DNA of 46,153 bases, taken from NCBI GenBank assembly GCA_021324365.1, contig JAJPJE010000009.1:1-46153 (forward strand), given 5' to 3'. The stretch comes from Terriglobia bacterium. Lineage in GTDB: Bacteria; Acidobacteriota; Terriglobia; Terriglobales; Acidobacteriaceae. The number at the start of each line of letters is the position of its first letter. The first letter of the stretch is position 1. Position numbers and translations under genes: made by a program. The notes beneath the pieces were generated by a model. The model had not been told where the DNA came from. It saw only the letters and a program-made list of their open reading frames with translations, and did no database searches. Below, piece after piece: positions 36,901-43,553 of this stretch.

Positions 36901-37448
36901 TAGGGAACTGGATCCTTGGTGGTTGGCAAATCAGCCCTGTGGTCAGCATTATGAGCGGCTTGCCTTTTACGGTAACCGGCAACGGCTCTTCGCTGAACGC
37001 GAACGGTTCGGCCCAAACCGCCAATCTCGTGGGCCCGTATAGCGTGTCCAACGGTCAGCCATATCAGACCTACAACACGTGTACGAGCGCAAGCTGCCGC
37101 TACTTCGACCCGAGCGCTTTTGCAGCTCCAGCGGCAGCCACCTATGGCAACACGAACCGCAATCAGTTTCGCGGGCCCGGCTACTTCAACATGAACCTGA
37201 GCATCTCGCGGGAGTTCAAGCTCACCGAGAGGTTCAGGTGGCAGATTCGTGCAGATGCCTTGGGATTCACCAATACGCCCCACTTCGCCAATCCAAATTC
37301 GTCGTGCGGGAATACGGCGACGAATCCGAGTTGTACAGCGACTAACCCGAACTTCGGGGTAATCACCAGCACACTTCAACCGGGAGGCTTCTTCGGTCCA
37401 GATCCTGGAAGCCGCGTTGTGTGGCTGGGAACGCGATTGGTGTTCTGA
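33915..37448 (+). CDS. Oar-like TonB-dependent receptor
   Basis: An outer-membrane receptor of about 1177 residues. A signal peptide (about 1-39, ending FGAAASAQ) precedes a carboxypeptidase-regulatory-like domain (about 42-125: LYGSLTGTVTDTSGAAIANADV to RVDAQLSVSTQTQ). A plug domain follows (about 130-250, with FDAEQGMAGGAAVNVQIKSG and NQFHGTADWFHT). A long beta-barrel then runs to the C-terminus (LGTRLVF, terminal Phe). Proteins with this order are abundant in Acidobacteriota and Myxococcota and are thought to import large substrates using TonB energy. Its place between xylan hydrolases and a ROK regulator, and its operator-like element, suggest it takes up xylan fragments. No SusD-like partner is present, unlike Bacteroidota systems. 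The start is fixed by GGAGGAGG, and an intrinsic terminator follows the stop. Confidence 0.92.
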   Translation: MLRFLRTITTNRNHLTARLFLPVFLSLLLVMSFGAAASAQVLYGSLTGTVTDTSGAAIANADVEALNDATGVKLTGKTDASGIYRFSNLQPGVYKITIKAPNFTTSVSDNVPVRVNEVRRVDAQLSVSTQTQNIQVTAEAPLLQTDKSDVHTDLTSTEVSQLPTAGSQGRNFQSLLRVIPGSGGIAETNSLSGNPERAINVNVNGQSNQGVNTRIDGTQDAYPWLPANIAYVPPADAIQEVNVTTNSFDAEQGMAGGAAVNVQIKSGTNQFHGTADWFHTDQNFAARNYFQPKTLPPINRNNQNQFGGTLGGPIIKNKLFFFGDWERTTQRNKAGPDLRSVPTAAMLTGDFRNLPGNPIIYDPATGGPTGAGKQQISCNGVLNVICPNRIDAASAVMAQLLAPVVAQEYATSNGLNNFAGSGTAAFTRDNIDAKINWIPTQKSTMFGRYSFSRGTVFDPPLLGAAGGDATNGGQLGSAPFFIQSYALGATYTFTPNLLLDWNFGYTRQRIAAQFDLGTPKGLNLLGIPGTNGAGVPGAGDLYNGLPAFQINSGAASLNLGNPNTGNPFLFRDNQFVTGANLSWTHGKHNLRGGIEWNHSGLNHFQPQGGAFQTARGSFLFNGDVTSLPGTTPTYFNSVADFLLGLPSQTGKVYQLFNPIALRWSQWAWYVRDQWQLTPKLTLNLGLRWEYYPFGYSDNGLGLRWFNPADGNVYIGGLGNVPTNDGIDVGHGQFLPRVGAAYRLTSSTVIRAGYGMSADPNNWRYFRNAYPSAVISNNVLPNTSYYIPVASLTGTNGTALGGGTYSVPTGLVNLPPPNISSGVVPLPTSASTTTIPNPFHRGYINSFNVMVEQQWKGFTFQTGYVGSRDVRPLVNMNLNASAPGTGAAGGLISQALGKTYTGTINGLVPFQNSLYDSLQTQIRRNFSHGASFGFAWTWSRALDYEDNEDLNALSYPYPTYWQKNYGPAGFDRTQNFEIYGVLQLPFGKGQPWLKEGVGNWILGGWQISPVVSIMSGLPFTVTGNGSSLNANGSAQTANLVGPYSVSNGQPYQTYNTCTSASCRYFDPSAFAAPAAATYGNTNRNQFRGPGYFNMNLSISREFKLTERFRWQIRADALGFTNTPHFANPNSSCGNTATNPSCTATNPNFGVITSTLQPGGFFGPDPGSRVVWLGTRLVF

Positions 37449-37465
37449 TTGTCAGTACCTCCGGT

Positions 37466-37500
37466 GCGAGCACGTCAAGCAAGGGCGTGCTCGCTTTTTA
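37466..37500 (+). terminator. Intrinsic terminator after the TonB receptor
   Basis: A perfect 9-bp stem, GCGAGCACG (37466-37474) with CGTGCTCGC (37486-37494), is followed at once by TTTTTAT. It starts 18 bases after the receptor stop. This is the clearest terminator in the window and separates the receptor from the ROK gene. Confidence 0.9.
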
Positions 37501-37577
37501 TCTCATTCGCTGCGGTGTTATCTGTCGCCACACTCAGGCAAGGACCGAAAGACGCAAGCTACCGGGTTGCGAAACAT

Positions 37578-37592
37578 AACGGGAAACCGTTT
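37578..37592 (+). promoter_or_regulatory. Palindromic site upstream of the ROK gene
   Basis: AACGG-GAAA-CCGTT (37578-37591) overlaps AAAC-C-GTTT (37584-37592). The latter resembles the locus operator AAACGTTT with one base added at the centre. It lies about 100 bases before the ROK start, a place suited to autoregulation. A possible -10, TATAAC (37642-37647), follows, but no clear -35 is present. Confidence 0.4.
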
Positions 37593-37694
37593 GGGGCATG
37601 CAGTTTTCCCGGATTTCTGGCGAAAGACAGGTGTTTCGAGCTATAACAGCTGTACACGCATCTTCAAAAAAAACGCAGTTGCCTGGCCTGAGCG

Positions 37695-38930
37695 ATGGCA
37701 AGAATCAGTTTTACCAATACGCAAGTAGCCTCGAGCGAAATCGCGCGTAATATCAACCGCGGCGTGCTTCTTAATCTCATTCGCCGACGGCAGCCCATCT
37801 CGCGTGCGGACCTAGCGCGGATCTCCGGATTGCAGCGCAGCACCGTTTCACTAATCACCGAACAGCTTATTGCAGAAAATTGGGTAGTTTATGGTCCTGT
37901 CGGCAGACTTCCCCGCGGCCGTCGGCCCACATTTCTGCGACTGAACGACCGCCGCGCGATTCTGGTTGCCGACCTTAGGCCCAGCCTCACGACTGTGGCA
38001 GTCGCGGACGTCAACGGAAAATTCCTGTCACAGGAATCGATCACGACAATGGAAGATCCGGAGAAGACCGCCGCAAAGCTGGCAGCGGCCGTCAGCCGAC
38101 GAATGGAGGCTCACCCCGATCTGCTGTTTGAGGGTGTGGGCATCAGTCTTCCGGGTCGTATCGACCCGATCACCCGCCGGATTATGTTTGCCCCCAATCT
38201 CAAGTGGTCAAACGTCGATCTGAAGGAAATGGTTGAGAAGGCCACCGGGATGCCAGTGGAACTGGAGAACGCGGCGAATGCCTGCGTACTGGCAGAAGTG
38301 TGGTTCGGAAATACCGAACACGTTCGAGACATGGTAGTGGTGACGGTATCAGAAGGAATCGGCACCGGACTTTTTATCAATGGACACCTGGCACGTGGAC
38401 TGCACGGTATGGCGGGTGAGTTCGGGCACGTTTCGCTGGACCCGGATGGCCCACCCTGTTCGTGCGGCGCACGTGGCTGCTGGGAAGTTTTCGCGTCCAG
38501 CCGCGCAGGATTGCGTTATTACGCCGAACTGACCAAGAGTCCCGCTCCGTCCACCTTCCAGGAACTCCTCGGGTTTGCGGAAAGCGGTGATCGCTTTGCA
38601 TTGAAGGCTCTGGACAAAATGGCTCATGCTATCGGTCGGGGTATCCGCATGGTGGTTACCGGTATCGCGCCCGAGGAGATCGTGGTTGTAGGCGAATTCA
38701 CGCGCATGTGGGACCGGTATGGCCCGGTCGTAGAGGCCGAAGCGAAGCCGGCCACGGTTTCAGGAAAAACGCCGCGCTTGCGGCCAGCGCCGGATCCGCG
38801 TATGGCGCGGCTTCGGGGAACTGTAGCCCTGGTCTTGCACAAGCGCTTTGGGGTAACGCAGACACCGGTCAACGATCGCCAAAATCGAAAGCAGCCAACT
38901 AACGGAGCCAAGGCCGTAATCCACAGCTGA
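37695..38930 (+). CDS. ROK-family transcriptional regulator, XylR/NagC-like
   Basis: A cytoplasmic regulator of 411 residues. An N-terminal winged helix (about 20-80) with the HTH SRADLARISGLQRSTVSLIT and the wing GRLPRGRRPTFLRL precedes a ROK sugar-binding domain. The ROK zinc site is present: His245 in GEFGHVS and CSCGARGCWE with Cys255, Cys257 and Cys262. The phosphate-binding DxGxT motif is replaced by ADLRPS, and the catalytic Asp of the kinase motif (ENDAN type) is Ala193 in ENAANA. It therefore should bind a sugar but not phosphorylate it. Such proteins usually repress sugar-use genes until the sugar binds. At the end of a xylan locus, a xylose- or xylo-oligosaccharide-responsive repressor is the best guess. 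It has its own upstream palindrome. Confidence 0.9.
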   Translation: MARISFTNTQVASSEIARNINRGVLLNLIRRRQPISRADLARISGLQRSTVSLITEQLIAENWVVYGPVGRLPRGRRPTFLRLNDRRAILVADLRPSLTTVAVADVNGKFLSQESITTMEDPEKTAAKLAAAVSRRMEAHPDLLFEGVGISLPGRIDPITRRIMFAPNLKWSNVDLKEMVEKATGMPVELENAANACVLAEVWFGNTEHVRDMVVVTVSEGIGTGLFINGHLARGLHGMAGEFGHVSLDPDGPPCSCGARGCWEVFASSRAGLRYYAELTKSPAPSTFQELLGFAESGDRFALKALDKMAHAIGRGIRMVVTGIAPEEIVVVGEFTRMWDRYGPVVEAEAKPATVSGKTPRLRPAPDPRMARLRGTVALVLHKRFGVTQTPVNDRQNRKQPTNGAKAVIHS

Positions 38931-39038
38931 CGCCAACGGAACGATTACTGCATTCAGCGAGGCTGCTCGGGCTCCGTGTTTGGGCTACAACCAGCCTCCG
39001 AATGCGACTGAGCACGGTTGTCTTTCTTGCGAGGCAGC

Positions 39039-40358
39039 CTAGGCTACGGCAACATTGAAGTACGCAGGATATCGCCGCTCAAAGAGCTTCTTTTCGCTGT
39101 AGGAGCGTACCAGTTCCATGTAGATACCGAGATCGCGGTCGAGATCGGACTGCGTGCCATCGAAGTAGAAGTTACGAATTGGAATCCCGCCGTACTGTTT
39201 GCTCAGCTTGGGGTAAATAGCCTCGCTGACAATTCCATTCATGCAGGTGAACGGGCTGATATCGATGATGCCATCGGCACCGTGCTTTGCGAGGTACGCA
39301 GCTTTGCCTACACTGAGCACCATCTCTCCCATAGAGCCGCAAACTGGAAGGTAGGGCTGCGCGAGTTCAAGAATCTCCTGTACAGGTGGTTCTTCACAGC
39401 CGACAAAGTCTTCTTCGAACGGCTGCTGTAGTGCATGCTCGTCGGCGTGCTGAATGTGATCGCGAATCTTGGATTTCAGCATGTTGAGCGAAATCCCCTT
39501 ACCGAGCAGACGGAGACGGCGTTCCTGCTCGGAATTGGTGTAAGCGATCCATTCCGCGATGTCACTAAGCCAGGACGCAGCGCCGTAGCCTTCCAGCTTC
39601 CTGATGAGGTCCTCATTGCTGAAGTTATTCAGGCGGCAGAAGATCTCGCCAACCACGCCGATGAGAGGAATCGAGGAATCGTAAGTGGCAGAGACGCGAC
39701 GGAATCGCTCGCGGCTGCGCTTCATGGACTGGACAAGAGCCTCGAGTTGGCATGCAGGGTCGGCGCAACTCGATTCCATGGTGTCGCAAAAATCGCTAAG
39801 ACAGAGATGATAGGCGGCATCGGTCCACCCTGGATTGTTCTCGTAGGGGCGAACGCGGTGAAGCGCCTTCCGTAAGGTGTCGCCGGCAACCAAAGCGCGC
39901 CATCCGGCACGAATGAATGGCGTGGCAACTTCGCCCATTTCTGCGTAGCCGTTCCGGCTGCTTGGAGAAAGGATACGAATATCCTTATATCCGAGCGTAT
40001 CGAGAACCTTGCGGAGGTAAGGAGCGTATTGGCCGAAGCGGCATGGACCCTCTGCGGTAGGCATGAAGAAGGCAGTGCGCTTTGGATCGAAGCCGGGCTG
40101 TTCGATGATGCGAAGAAAGTCACCGATAGTGACTTTCGCCGGATAACACTCGTCTCCATTGGTGTATTTCGCACCGAGTTCCCGGGTGCGTTCGTCGGAC
40201 GCGGGCGTGGCGTATGCCTCAATGCCCAACCAGCGAAAAACAGAAGCAAAGGCCTCGGAGCTGCCCTGAGCCATCGCCGGTATGTAGACGATGGAGTTCG
40301 TCAGCGGATTTTCCGGACTGATCTTGCGGGTTACACAACGGTGGCTGAAGGTGCGCAT
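39039..40358 (-). CDS. HgdB-like component related to 2-hydroxyacyl-CoA dehydratase
   Basis: A 439-residue protein resembling the C-terminal part of large activase-dehydratase fusion proteins. The 2-hydroxyglutaryl-CoA dehydratase (HgdB/FldC-like) character appears in NGDECYPAKVTIGDFL (Cys71), TAEGPCRFGQYAPYL (Cys106), LIGVVGEIFCRLNNF and ISPFTCMNGIVSEA; these cysteines could hold an iron-sulphur cluster. It is probably the electron-accepting partner of the ATPase encoded just upstream. The ATG chosen has AAAGGA 8 bases upstream and overlaps the end of the upstream gene by 28 bases in another frame, so translation is coupled. An in-frame TTG at 40394 is less likely. The chemical substrate is unknown. 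True dehydratases need two subunits, and only one such chain is here. Confidence 0.78.
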   Translation of the reverse strand: MRTFSHRCVTRKISPENPLTNSIVYIPAMAQGSSEAFASVFRWLGIEAYATPASDERTRELGAKYTNGDECYPAKVTIGDFLRIIEQPGFDPKRTAFFMPTAEGPCRFGQYAPYLRKVLDTLGYKDIRILSPSSRNGYAEMGEVATPFIRAGWRALVAGDTLRKALHRVRPYENNPGWTDAAYHLCLSDFCDTMESSCADPACQLEALVQSMKRSRERFRRVSATYDSSIPLIGVVGEIFCRLNNFSNEDLIRKLEGYGAASWLSDIAEWIAYTNSEQERRLRLLGKGISLNMLKSKIRDHIQHADEHALQQPFEEDFVGCEEPPVQEILELAQPYLPVCGSMGEMVLSVGKAAYLAKHGADGIIDISPFTCMNGIVSEAIYPKLSKQYGGIPIRNFYFDGTQSDLDRDLGIYMELVRSYSEKKLFERRYPAYFNVAVA

Positions 40359-43300
40359 CTGAGAAATCCTTTGCTGTCCAGGTAAGCTTCGCAACGCGTG
40401 ATAAAGCCGGCATCATTGGAGTGTCCGTCGAATTGCAGTACCAGCCCGGGTTTTCCGGCGGCTTCGTCGACGAATGACTTGATGTAGGAGTCCGGGCCAC
40501 ACTTGAAGTTCGAGATATAGACCAAGTGCAGATTGGGATAACGCTTGGTGATCTGCGCGGCAGCGAGAATGCGGCGTCCTGAGTTCCAGTACATGTTGCC
40601 ATTGATTTCCGAAACGTCTTCCATTTCGAGGGGAAGGAAGTCGAGCGGGAGGACGTTAACCCCATATTGCGAACGCAGCTTGCGTGGAATATCGCAGTTG
40701 ATGCTGCGATCGTAGATGTTGTAAGGACGGCCGATGAGAACGAGTGCAGGTTCGCCAGTGTGCTTCAGTCGATCGAGAGCTTGGGCACCGGAATCGAGTA
40801 GTGCATTATTGAAGGCATCTTGCGCTGCGTAGGCCGCAGCGATGGCGCGCTCGTTATCACGACGAGAGACACCAAGACGGGCAGAAACGAACTCGGCAAG
40901 CGATTTCTGTACGTGCTTGCGACCGTACTGAAAATAGACAGTAGGTGCAAGGATCTTGTCGCTGCTACCCTGTAATTGCGGAAGAGCGCGGATAACAAAG
41001 GGAAGTGTCTGGTTCCAAGGACAGAGATGCGCGTCCTGTACGTTCTCGGGGGCTTCCATGTTCAGGACGTTCGGCAGTAGAACGTAGTCGACACCTTTTT
41101 TAATAAGGTGCTCCACGTGGCCGTGCGCGACCTTTACTGGATAACAGGGCTGCGCAATGGCAAGTTCATCGCCGGCAACGGAGATGGCGCGATCGGTCTG
41201 TGGGGACACAAGAATGTTGAAACCGAGTTCCTGAAAATAGGCGCACCAGAATGGAAACCGATCGTAGAAGAACATCGTGCGCGGCACGCCTACAATCGGG
41301 CGGCCGGCAATCGGCGGCTGAAGGATCTCCTCCAATAGCCTATCCCGATGTGTAATCAGGTCATCGATAACGGGCTTGCGATCGGCGCGGGCGCGTTTGC
41401 GGAACTTGTCTGAACACTTGTCGCCCCAGTAACTCTTTTGGCCCTCAATGTTGAATTCCTTGATATCACAATAATTTGAGCAGGCCTGGCAAACGAATTC
41501 ACGCGTGGTGAAATTGACTCGTTGCATGTCGTAGCCGCGAAACTTGCTGGCCTGGCCGCTGTTTTGCATCCGGTCCTGCGCGATAAGAGCCATGCCGATG
41601 GCGCCGATCACGCCGTTATGCGGAGGAACGATGATTCGCTTACCGAGTATCTGGGAAAAAGCGGCCGCGACTGCATCGTTATATGCCGTGCCCCCCTGAA
41701 AGAAGATCACGTTGCCAATCTTGCGGCCACGAACGACACGATTCAGGTAATTCAACGCAACCGAGTAGGCGAGGCCTGCCGAGAGATCGCCGACCTCGGC
41801 GCCCTTAAGCATGAGTGCGGTCACGTCGCGTTCCATGAACACGGTACAGCGTTCTCCCAGTCGCGCGGGCTGTTTTGAGGCAAGAGCTTTCGCAGCGAAC
41901 TCACCCTTGATCGAAATGCCAAGTTTCTCGGCTTGCTCTTCGAGAAAGGATCCGGTTCCGGCAGCGCAAGCCTCATTCATGGTGAAGTCGACGACAACAC
42001 CCTTGTCGAGGCGTATGAATTTCGAGTCTTGCCCACCAATTTCGAAGATGGTGTCGACCGTGTCCATGCCAAGCATATTGGAGACGTGCATGGCGCCAGT
42101 CTTATGCGCAGTGATCTCATCATTGACCGTGTCGGCGCCGATCAGTTCACCAATCAATTCGCGCCCGGAGCCAGTCGTACCGACACCCAGAATCTTGAGG
42201 CGATCGCCGAGTTCCGCCTCGATTTCAGCCAGGCCACGTTGCACAACTTCAACCGGTCGCCCCTGAGTACGCAGGTAGATCTCGTGAAGCAGATTTCCGG
42301 CTGTGTCGATGACGACAAGGTTCGTGGAGACAGAGCCGATGTCGATACCGAGATATGCGTCAATGCGGCTGCCGTCCACCGGAAGTGAGACATCTTTGAC
42401 GTGATCGCGTAGCAGCAGTACCTGTTCCATGCTGAGCGGGTCGGTACAGGCGAACGACTGCTTTCCCGTGTGCTGTTTAAGCTGGTGAATGCGTTTAAAT
42501 GTGCGTTTGCGCATTTCGGCGGATTCGAACATTGCAGCGCCAAGCGCACCCAGCCAGGCGTGGAACTCAGGCACAAAAAGCTCATCATCTTTCAGCTTGA
42601 ACGCCTGTTGCATGGCATTGCGAACTGCCTGGTTCTGGGAGACACCGCCGATGAATGCTACAGGCGGGATGACATGCCGACCTTTTACGATTGCTGACTT
42701 GAAATTGCGGGCGACCGCGTCGCAGAGCCCACGTAAAATCTGGTCAGTGGAGTATCCCTTCTGCTGGGCATGAATCATGTCGGACTTAGCAAAAACGGAA
42801 CAGCGCCCGGCAATGCGAGCCGCGCAACTGGCCTCGCACGCAGTGGGGCCGACTTCTTCGACGGAGTAGCAGAGACGCGAAGCCTGCTGATCGATGAAGG
42901 AGCCAGTGCCGGCGGCACAGTCACCGCTGGTAGAGTAATCGACGATTCCGAGATATTTCGAATGGCTCGCGGCCTCTTCCAGATGGATGTATTTGGAGGA
43001 CTCGCCCCCCATTTCGAACACGGTGCGCACGGCGGGATAGAAGACGCGCATGCCCTTTGCGACGGCGCGAAATTCGTTTTCAAAGTAGATCCCAAGAATC
43101 TTCGCGATGAGCTGGCTCCCAGAGCCGGTTACGCGGATGCCTTCTACGTTTTCCTCGGGGACTTTGTCATAGAACTCGCGAAGCAGATCGAAGGTCGATT
43201 GTATTGGGCTGCCATGAATCCTTCGATAGCGCGAGAGGACGAGAGGGCGTCCTGCCATTTCACTGGCGTCCGGGAACTGTGCCGCAAAGAACGTATCGCT

Positions 43301-43402
43301 GTGCGACGTGAGATAGGACAGCAATTCGCGGTCGCCGGTATCTCCCATGGCGGCCAGCTTAAGGCTGACTGCACCGATGTCTAACCCAATATTTATGCTC
43401 AT
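40331..43402 (-). CDS. Two-domain BadF/BadG-type activase with DUF2229
   Basis: A cytoplasmic protein of 1023 residues. It contains two tandem ASKHA ATPase domains of the 2-hydroxyacyl-CoA dehydratase activator type: about 1-295 (start INIGLDIGAVSLKLA) and about 348-612 (start YLGIDIGSVSTNLVV). Each keeps the two cluster cysteines: Cys162 (GDCAAGTGSF) and Cys201 in the first, Cys479 (EACAAGTGSF) and Cys519 in the second. A cysteine module follows (Cys638, 641, 645, 663), then a DUF2229 region to the end with QPCYPVKVAHGHVEHL and CGPDSYIKSF. Known activators are homodimers that bridge one [4Fe-4S] and use ATP to push an electron to a very low potential; here both halves are in one chain. AAAGGA 4 bases before this ATG sets the start. 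Its 3' end overlaps the partner gene. Confidence 0.88.
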   Translation of the reverse strand: MSINIGLDIGAVSLKLAAMGDTGDRELLSYLTSHSDTFFAAQFPDASEMAGRPLVLSRYRRIHGSPIQSTFDLLREFYDKVPEENVEGIRVTGSGSQLIAKILGIYFENEFRAVAKGMRVFYPAVRTVFEMGGESSKYIHLEEAASHSKYLGIVDYSTSGDCAAGTGSFIDQQASRLCYSVEEVGPTACEASCAARIAGRCSVFAKSDMIHAQQKGYSTDQILRGLCDAVARNFKSAIVKGRHVIPPVAFIGGVSQNQAVRNAMQQAFKLKDDELFVPEFHAWLGALGAAMFESAEMRKRTFKRIHQLKQHTGKQSFACTDPLSMEQVLLLRDHVKDVSLPVDGSRIDAYLGIDIGSVSTNLVVIDTAGNLLHEIYLRTQGRPVEVVQRGLAEIEAELGDRLKILGVGTTGSGRELIGELIGADTVNDEITAHKTGAMHVSNMLGMDTVDTIFEIGGQDSKFIRLDKGVVVDFTMNEACAAGTGSFLEEQAEKLGISIKGEFAAKALASKQPARLGERCTVFMERDVTALMLKGAEVGDLSAGLAYSVALNYLNRVVRGRKIGNVIFFQGGTAYNDAVAAAFSQILGKRIIVPPHNGVIGAIGMALIAQDRMQNSGQASKFRGYDMQRVNFTTREFVCQACSNYCDIKEFNIEGQKSYWGDKCSDKFRKRARADRKPVIDDLITHRDRLLEEILQPPIAGRPIVGVPRTMFFYDRFPFWCAYFQELGFNILVSPQTDRAISVAGDELAIAQPCYPVKVAHGHVEHLIKKGVDYVLLPNVLNMEAPENVQDAHLCPWNQTLPFVIRALPQLQGSSDKILAPTVYFQYGRKHVQKSLAEFVSARLGVSRRDNERAIAAAYAAQDAFNNALLDSGAQALDRLKHTGEPALVLIGRPYNIYDRSINCDIPRKLRSQYGVNVLPLDFLPLEMEDVSEINGNMYWNSGRRILAAAQITKRYPNLHLVYISNFKCGPDSYIKSFVDEAAGKPGLVLQFDGHSNDAGFITRCEAYLDSKGFLRCAPSATVV

Positions 43403-43467
43403 ACTGTCCTTTACGCTTGTACGGGTTGCATGCCGTAGGGGTCTGTGATGAAGCACACGAGCGGGTG

Positions 43468-43492
43468 TGAGGTGCCCAAAATGAGCACCTCA
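43468..43492. other. 8-bp inverted repeat before the activase gene
   Basis: TGAGGTGC (43468-43475) and GCACCTCA (43485-43492) flank a 9-base loop. It lies in the 151-base gap between the decarboxylase stop and the activase start, 66 bases upstream of the latter. There is no T run on either strand, so an operator or an mRNA hairpin is as likely as a terminator. Confidence 0.5.
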
Positions 43493-43553
43493 TTGAACTG
43501 CGCTTAAGGAAAGGGAAGAGCTCGATTGGATCAGCGATCGGGCCCTGCTCGCA

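Noticed and set aside
37695-38930. ROK protein as a glucokinase or xylulokinase-like enzyme
   Set aside because: The phosphate-binding and catalytic Asp motifs are lost, and an N-terminal DNA-binding domain is present.
40331-40358. Programmed ribosomal frameshift joining the two activase genes
   Set aside because: There is no slippery heptamer in the overlap, and the second gene has its own well-spaced AAAGGA and ATG.
42770-43384. 204-codon open frame opposite the activase gene
   Set aside because: It is a shadow of a well-supported gene and has no recognisable protein features.
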